DNA of 64,000 bases, from NCBI RefSeq assembly GCF_001277195.1, contig NZ_CP012268.1:2604001-2668000 (forward strand), read 5' to 3'. The position numbers and the translations under genes are program-made. The notes beneath the pieces were generated by a model that saw nothing but the letters and a program-made list of their open reading frames with translations, was not told where the DNA came from and ran no database searches. Shown here piece after piece: positions 59,681-64,000 of the stretch (positions are counted from its first letter, which is position 1; each line of letters starts with the position of its first letter). The DNA is from Cronobacter muytjensii ATCC 51329. GTDB taxonomy: Bacteria; Pseudomonadota; Gammaproteobacteria; Enterobacterales; Enterobacteriaceae.

Positions 59681-60717
59681 ACCGCCGCCGCGTTGTAATA
59701 CTGTGCGTTGTCGGCGTCGCGCAGCGCATGCTCCAGACGCTGCTGCTGTTCGTTATCGCCCGCCAGCACCGCGGTCTGCTGCGGGTTGATGCCGAGCTTG
59801 CGGAACAACTGCAAATCTTTGTCCTCTTCAGGGTTTGGCGTGGTCAGCAGTTTGCAGCCGTAGAAAATGGAGTTAGCGCCCGCCATAAAGCACATCGCCT
59901 GGGTCTGCTCGCTCATCTGCTCGCGGCCCGCCGAGAGACGCACGTATGAAGTCGGCATCATGATGCGCGCCACCGCGATGGTACGGATGAAATCAAACGC
60001 GTCGACGTCGTCGTTATCGGCAAGCGGCGTGCCTTTCACCTTCACCAGCATGTTAATCGGCACGCTTTCCGGCGGCGTCGGCAGGTTGGCGAGTTGCAGC
60101 AGAAGGCCGGCGCGGTCGGTCACGGTTTCCCCCAGCCCCACGATGCCGCCGGAGCAGACCTTAATGCCCGCGTCGCGCACCTTTTCAATCGTGTCGAGAC
60201 GCTCCTGGTAGGTGCGCGTGGTGATGATGTTGCCGTAAAACTCCGGCGAGGTGTCGAGGTTGTGGTTGTAGTAGTCAAGCCCCGCCTCGCCGAGACGCTG
60301 CGCCTGGGCGTCGCTCAGCGTGCCGAGCGTCATGCAGGTTTCAAGGCCCATTGCTTTGACGCCCTGCACCATCTGCTCAAGGTAGGGCATATCGCGGTCG
60401 TTAGGGTTTTTCCAGGCCGCCCCCATGCAGAAGCGCGTGGAGCCGGCCGCTTTGGCTTTACGCGCCGAATCAAGCACCTGCTCGACTTCCATCAGGCGCT
60501 CGGCCTCAAGGCCAGTCTTGTAACGCGCGCTCTGCGGGCAATATTTACAATCCTCCGGGCAGGCGCCGGTTTTGATCGACAGCAGCGTGCTGACCTGCAC
60601 CTGGCGTGGGTCAAAATGCTGGCGGTGAACCTGCTGGGCCTCAAAGAGCAGATCCAGCAAAGGTTTTTCAAAAAGTTCAGTGACTTGCGACAAAGTCCAG
60701 CGTGAAAGGTGAGCCAT
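59677..60717 (-). CDS. bioB: Biotin synthase BioB (radical SAM)
   Basis: A 346-residue radical-SAM enzyme that puts sulfur into dethiobiotin. The [4Fe-4S] cysteines are Cys53, Cys57 and Cys60 (CPEDCKYC). GAAWKNPNDRDM, YNHNLDTSPEFY and RLSAGREQM contain further cluster ligands for the [2Fe-2S] cluster. First gene of bioBFCD, divergent from bioA over the BirA operator. Confidence 0.98.
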   Translation of the reverse strand: MAHLSRWTLSQVTELFEKPLLDLLFEAQQVHRQHFDPRQVQVSTLLSIKTGACPEDCKYCPQSARYKTGLEAERLMEVEQVLDSARKAKAAGSTRFCMGAAWKNPNDRDMPYLEQMVQGVKAMGLETCMTLGTLSDAQAQRLGEAGLDYYNHNLDTSPEFYGNIITTRTYQERLDTIEKVRDAGIKVCSGGIVGLGETVTDRAGLLLQLANLPTPPESVPINMLVKVKGTPLADNDDVDAFDFIRTIAVARIMMPTSYVRLSAGREQMSEQTQAMCFMAGANSIFYGCKLLTTPNPEEDKDLQLFRKLGINPQQTAVLAGDNEQQQRLEHALRDADNAQYYNAAAV

Positions 60718-60761
60718 CGGGCGTCTCCAAAGGGTTTTATTTATCTGGGTTATGGATATAC

Positions 60762-60795
60762 TCGTAAACCTAAATCTTTTTAATTTGGTTTACAA
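60762..60795. promoter_or_regulatory. BirA operator (bioO) between bioB and bioA
   Basis: TCGTAAACC-N16-GGTTTACAA is the bio operator palindrome (consensus TTGTAAACC-N16-GGTTTACAA), with one mismatch. It overlaps the divergent bioA and bioBFCD promoters, so BirA-biotinyl-AMP represses both. Confidence 0.93.
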
Positions 60796-60798
60796 GTC

Positions 60799-62091
60799 AT
60801 GATAACACCCGACGATCTCGCCTTCGATCGTGACCACATCTGGCACCCCTATACCTCCATGAGCGCGCCGTTGCCGGTTTACCCGGTGGCGGGTGCGGCA
60901 GGCTGTGAACTGCAACTGGCGACCGGCGAGCGGCTGGTGGACGGCATGTCGTCGTGGTGGGCCGCCATTCACGGCTATAACCATCCGCGCCTTAACGCGG
61001 CCATGAAAAACCAGATTGAGGCGATGTCGCATGTGATGTTCGGCGGCATCACCCACCCTGCCGCGATAGCCCTGTGCCGCAGGCTGGTGGCGATGACGCC
61101 GGAGACGCTGGAATGTGTGTTTCTCGCCGATTCCGGTTCGGTGGCGGTGGAAGTGGCGATGAAAATGGCGTTGCAGTACTGGCACGCCCGCGGCGAGCCG
61201 CGCCAGCGCTTTCTCACCTTCCGCCACGGCTACCACGGTGACACGTTTGGGGCGATGTCGGTGTGCGATCCGGACAACTCCATGCACAGCCTGTGGAAAG
61301 GCTACCTGCCGGAGAACCTGTTCGCGCCCGCGCCGCAGAGCCGCTTTGACGGCGAGTGGGATGAGCGCGATATCGCGCCGTTCGCAAGGCTGCTGGCTGC
61401 GCACCGTCATGACATCGCCGCTGTTATTCTGGAGCCGATTGTCCAGGGCGCGGGGGGCATGCGCATGTATCACCCGGAGTGGCTAAAGCGCATCCGCCGC
61501 ATGTGCGATCGCGAAGGGATTTTGCTTATCGCCGATGAGATAGCGACCGGTTTTGGCCGCACCGGCAAGCTGTTCGCCTGCGAGCACGCCGGGATCGCGC
61601 CGGATATTCTCTGCCTGGGCAAAGCGCTGACCGGCGGCACCATGACGCTTTCGGCGACGCTCACCACCCGACTCGTGGCCGAGACCATCAGCAACGGCGA
61701 AGCGGGCTGCTTTATGCACGGCCCGACGTTTATGGGCAATCCGCTCGCCTGTGCAGTCGCCGCAGAGAGCCTGGCGCTGCTGGAAACCGGCGACTGGCGC
61801 GCGCAGGTGGCGACCATAGAACAGCAGCTACGCGACGAACTCGCTGCGTGCCGCGCGTTGCCGCTGGTCGCCGATGTGCGTGTACTCGGCGCTATCGGCG
61901 TGGTCGAAACCCATCATCCGGTCGATATGGCGCTGCTGCAGCGCTTTTTCGTTGAACAAGGGGTCTGGGTGCGTCCGTTTGGCCGCCTGATCTACCTGAT
62001 GCCGCCCTATATCATCACGCCGGAACAGCTTTCGCGCCTGACCCGCGCGGTATGTGAGGCGGTGAGAAACCCGCGCTTTTTCAGACACTGA
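60799..62091 (+). CDS. bioA: Adenosylmethionine-8-amino-7-oxononanoate aminotransferase BioA
   Basis: A 430-residue PLP aminotransferase that makes 7,8-diaminopelargonic acid with SAM as amino donor. The PLP lysine is Lys275 in CLGKALTGG. LIADEIATGFGRTG holds the conserved Asp, and WWAAIHGYNHP and MHGPTFMGNPLAC are BioA hallmarks. The ATG lies only four bases after the BirA operator, so the ribosome-binding site (GGTTTACAAGTC) lies in the operator itself and is weak. Confidence 0.97.
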   Translation: MITPDDLAFDRDHIWHPYTSMSAPLPVYPVAGAAGCELQLATGERLVDGMSSWWAAIHGYNHPRLNAAMKNQIEAMSHVMFGGITHPAAIALCRRLVAMTPETLECVFLADSGSVAVEVAMKMALQYWHARGEPRQRFLTFRHGYHGDTFGAMSVCDPDNSMHSLWKGYLPENLFAPAPQSRFDGEWDERDIAPFARLLAAHRHDIAAVILEPIVQGAGGMRMYHPEWLKRIRRMCDREGILLIADEIATGFGRTGKLFACEHAGIAPDILCLGKALTGGTMTLSATLTTRLVAETISNGEAGCFMHGPTFMGNPLACAVAAESLALLETGDWRAQVATIEQQLRDELAACRALPLVADVRVLGAIGVVETHHPVDMALLQRFFVEQGVWVRPFGRLIYLMPPYIITPEQLSRLTRAVCEAVRNPRFFRH

Positions 62092-62155
62092 GCGCCAGGC
62101 AAACGACGGGGATGCACTACACTTTCAGGATTTGCGATAAAACCAGGAGGACGCG

Positions 62156-62836
62156 ATGAAGATTCTGATGGTACTGACATCCCACGACACACTGGGCGAT
62201 ACCGGGAAAAAAACCGGCTTCTGGCTGGAGGAGTTCGCCGCGCCTTACTATGTCTTTCACGATGCGGGCATCGACGTAACGCTCGCCACGCCGCAGGGCG
62301 GCCAGCCGCCGCTCGATCCGAAAAGCGACGCGCCGGACGCGCAGACCTCCGACACCCGTCGCTTTCGCGAAGATCCGCAGGCTCAGGAGGCGCTCGCCAG
62401 TACTGTGCGCCTTGACGAGATCAACGCCGACGAATATGACGCGCTGTTTTACCCCGGCGGTCATGGCCCGCTGTGGGATCTCGCCGAAGATCCTATCTCC
62501 ATCGCGCTGATTGAGCACTACTGGGGCGGCGGCAAGCCGGTGGCGACCGTCTGCCACGCGCCCGGCGTGCTGCGCCATGTGAAAAAGCCGGACGGTACTC
62601 CGCTGGTGGAAGGTAAACGCGTGACCGGCTTTACCAATAGCGAAGAAGAGGCGGTCGGGCTGACCAACGTCGTGCCGTTCCTGGTGGAAGACGCGCTGAA
62701 ACAGGCGGGGGGCCACTTTGAGCGCACCGACGACTGGGGCGTGCATGTTGTGGTCGACGGGCATCTGGTGACCGGCCAGAACCCGGCCTCTTCCGCCGCC
62801 ACCGCCGAAGCGCTGTTAAAACTGCTGCATCTGTAA
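62156..62836 (+). CDS. DJ-1/PfpI (type 1 glutamine amidotransferase-like) protein
   Basis: A 226-residue protein of the DJ-1/PfpI superfamily, HchA-like subgroup. The nucleophile is Cys133 in ATVCHAPGVLRH, with His134 next, and the Glu partner is in TGFWLEEFAAPY (Glu25/Glu26). FYPGGHGPLWDLAED is the oxyanion region. Members act as glyoxalases, deglycases or chaperones, and the reaction here is unknown. It has AGGAGG before ATG and is followed by ybhB after 13 bases, probably as one operon. It is not present between bioA and ybhB in E. coli K-12. Confidence 0.9.
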   Translation: MKILMVLTSHDTLGDTGKKTGFWLEEFAAPYYVFHDAGIDVTLATPQGGQPPLDPKSDAPDAQTSDTRRFREDPQAQEALASTVRLDEINADEYDALFYPGGHGPLWDLAEDPISIALIEHYWGGGKPVATVCHAPGVLRHVKKPDGTPLVEGKRVTGFTNSEEEAVGLTNVVPFLVEDALKQAGGHFERTDDWGVHVVVDGHLVTGQNPASSAATAEALLKLLHL

Positions 62837-62849
62837 ACGGAGAGACGGC

Positions 62850-63326
62850 ATGAAGCTCATCAGCGTCAATTTTAACGACGGCGACAAACTCCCCATGCGC
62901 CACGTCTTTAACGGCATGGGTTACGAGGGCGATAATATTTCGCCCCATCTTACCTGGGATGACGTGCCGCCCGGCACCAAAAGCTTTGTGGTGACCTGCT
63001 ACGATCCGGACGCGCCGACCGGCTCTGGCTGGTGGCACTGGGTCGTGGCGAATCTGCCTGCCGACACGCGTGTGTTGCCGCAGGGCGCGGGCTCCGGCCA
63101 GGCCGAGCTGCCGGACGGCGCCATCCAGACGCGCACCGATTTCGGCTCCGCGGGATATGGCGGCGCGGCGCCGCCGAAGGGCGAAACACACCGCTATATC
63201 TTCACGGTGCACGCGCTGGACACAGAGCGTATCGAGGTGGATGAGAACGCCAGCGGCGCGCTGGTCGGGTTTAACGTGCACTTTCACCGCCTCGCCAGCG
63301 CCTCGCTGACCGCGCATTATCTCTGA
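62850..63326 (+). CDS. ybhB: YbhB, PEBP/Raf-kinase-inhibitor-like protein
   Basis: A 158-residue phosphatidylethanolamine-binding-protein family member. GDNISPHLTWDDVPPGTKSFVVTCYDPDAPTG is the ligand-pocket motif (Asp-Pro-Asp-Ala-Pro), and GYGGAAPPKGETHRYIFTVHAL is the second motif (GxxPP...H). It has no signal peptide. Its function is unknown. It lies after the DJ-1-like gene and before ybhC as in E. coli. Confidence 0.95.
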   Translation: MKLISVNFNDGDKLPMRHVFNGMGYEGDNISPHLTWDDVPPGTKSFVVTCYDPDAPTGSGWWHWVVANLPADTRVLPQGAGSGQAELPDGAIQTRTDFGSAGYGGAAPPKGETHRYIFTVHALDTERIEVDENASGALVGFNVHFHRLASASLTAHYL

Positions 63327-63437
63327 CGCATTTTGAAGCCGGTTGTCACAATCGGCTTCCCGTTTCGCTCAACTTAGTATAAAAAAGCAGGCTCTTGTGC
63401 GTTCCCTCATTTTAACAGGCTTAGCAAGGAGCAACCC

Positions 63438-64000
63438 TTGAACAAATTTTCGGTATCCCGTCTGGCGCTGGCGTTCGCTTTTGGCGTGACACTGACTGCA
63501 TGCAGCTCAACGCCACCGGATCAACGTCCTTCTGAACAACGCGCGCCGGGTACGTCGGCTCGCCCGGTGCTGTCTGCGGATGAAGCGAAGAATTTCGTCC
63601 CGGCCCGCTACTTCTCTAATATCGACCCGAATGCCGCGCCGTGGGCACCGTCGTCGATTCGACTGCCTGAAAAACCGGACTTCGTGGTCGGCCAGTCGGG
63701 CGAACAGGGCGTGACCCATACCAGCATTCAGGCGGCGGTGGACGCGGCGATCGCCCGTCACGCCAGCAATCGTCAGTACATCGCGATTCTGCCGGGCACC
63801 TATGAAGGCACCGTATATGTGCCCGCCGCGCCGGGCAGCGTGACCCTTTACGGCACTGGCGAAAAACCGATTGACGTGAAGATCAGCGCCGCGCTGGACA
63901 GCGAAATGGATGCCAACACCTGGCGTCGTACCGTGAACCCATCCGGCAAATATATGCCCGGCAAACCGGCCTGGTACATGTTCGACAACTGCCAGAATCA
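63438..64000 (+). CDS. ybhC: YbhC, outer-membrane pectin-esterase-fold lipoprotein (cut by window end)
   Basis: The first 187 codons are visible, running past the window end. The start is TTG at 63438, preceded by AAGGAG, giving NKFSVSRLALAFAFGVTLTACSSTPPDQ, a lipoprotein signal with a lipobox LTAC. FVVGQSGEQGVTHTSIQAAVDAAI and YIAILPGTYEGTVYVPAAPG are the pectin-methylesterase (CE8) entry motifs, as in E. coli YbhC. In E. coli it is a lipoprotein with thioesterase activity toward palmitoyl-CoA, and the pectin-type active site is changed. The catalytic part is not in the window. Confidence 0.93.
   Translation, partial: MNKFSVSRLALAFAFGVTLTACSSTPPDQRPSEQRAPGTSARPVLSADEAKNFVPARYFSNIDPNAAPWAPSSIRLPEKPDFVVGQSGEQGVTHTSIQAAVDAAIARHASNRQYIAILPGTYEGTVYVPAAPGSVTLYGTGEKPIDVKISAALDSEMDANTWRRTVNPSGKYMPGKPAWYMFDNCQN

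Noticed and set aside
1..64000. CRISPR array, prophage, insertion sequence, tRNA or rRNA
   Set aside because: No regularly spaced repeats, integrase, transposase, phage structural gene, cloverleaf or rRNA sequence was seen on either strand.

Overview
The window is a continuous piece of a gamma-proteobacterial chromosome from the family Enterobacteriaceae. Its backbone follows the E. coli K-12 gene order from ybhC through bioA/bioBFCD, uvrB, ybhK, moaABCDE, ybhLNOP, rhlE, dinG, ybiB, rlmF, ybiO, glnQPH, dps, rhtA, ompX, ybiP, mntS/mntR, ybiR, ldtB (ybiS) and ybiT, read here in the opposite direction. The protein sequences are clearly enterobacterial but diverged from E. coli, codon use is GC-rich, and typical enteric signals are present (an ERIC element, MntR, LexA, BirA and NtrC sites, a Moco riboswitch). 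The accessory gene set suggests Cronobacter or a close relative (Franconibacter, Enterobacter group). The genus is an inference from memory and was not tested.

Layout. 1-2.6 kb: the end of an MFS transporter gene and a GH31 alpha-glycosidase. 2.6-2.9 kb: an intact ERIC element plus a partial second copy. 2.9-5.7 kb: the divergent ybiT and ldtB. 5.7-10 kb: an accessory three-gene efflux operon (HlyD adaptor, DHA2 permease, outer-membrane factor). 10-24.2 kb: core genes ybiR, mntR, mntS, ybiP, ompX, rhtA, dps, glnHPQ, ybiO, rlmF, a flavin-reductase-like gene, ybiI and ybiJ, then ybiB. 25.2-30.9 kb: a five-gene chaperone-usher fimbrial operon wedged between ybiB and dinG. 30.9-33.1 kb: dinG.

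33.3-43.1 kb is a second accessory block made of two convergent PTS sugar modules. The first is a bgl-type operon: antiterminator, IIBCA transporter and two tandem GH1 phospho-beta-glucosidases, with BglG-type antiterminator sites. The second is a GntR regulator, an IICB transporter and a GH4 phospho-glucosidase, with a perfect 36-bp palindromic operator. 43.1-48.4 kb: rhlE with a tandem-repeat tail, ybhQ, and the ybhP-clsB-ybhN operon. 48.5-53.3 kb: ybhL, moaABCDE behind a Moco riboswitch, and yvcK/ybhK. 53.5-55.5 kb: uvrB with a LexA box and DnaA boxes upstream. 56.2-57.1 kb: an orphan UrtE-like ABC ATPase preceded by what looks like a sigma-54/NtrC promoter. 57.1-62.1 kb: the divergent biotin genes bioBFCD and bioA around a BirA operator. 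62.1-64 kb: a DJ-1/PfpI gene, ybhB and the start of ybhC.

The most unusual item is the UrtE-like gene at 56396-57106. It has no partner permease or binding protein, its ABC signature motif is lost, and yet it sits behind a near-consensus nitrogen-type promoter. It may be the remnant of a urt (urea/amide uptake) operon or a repurposed ATPase. No tRNA, rRNA, insertion sequence, prophage or CRISPR array was seen.
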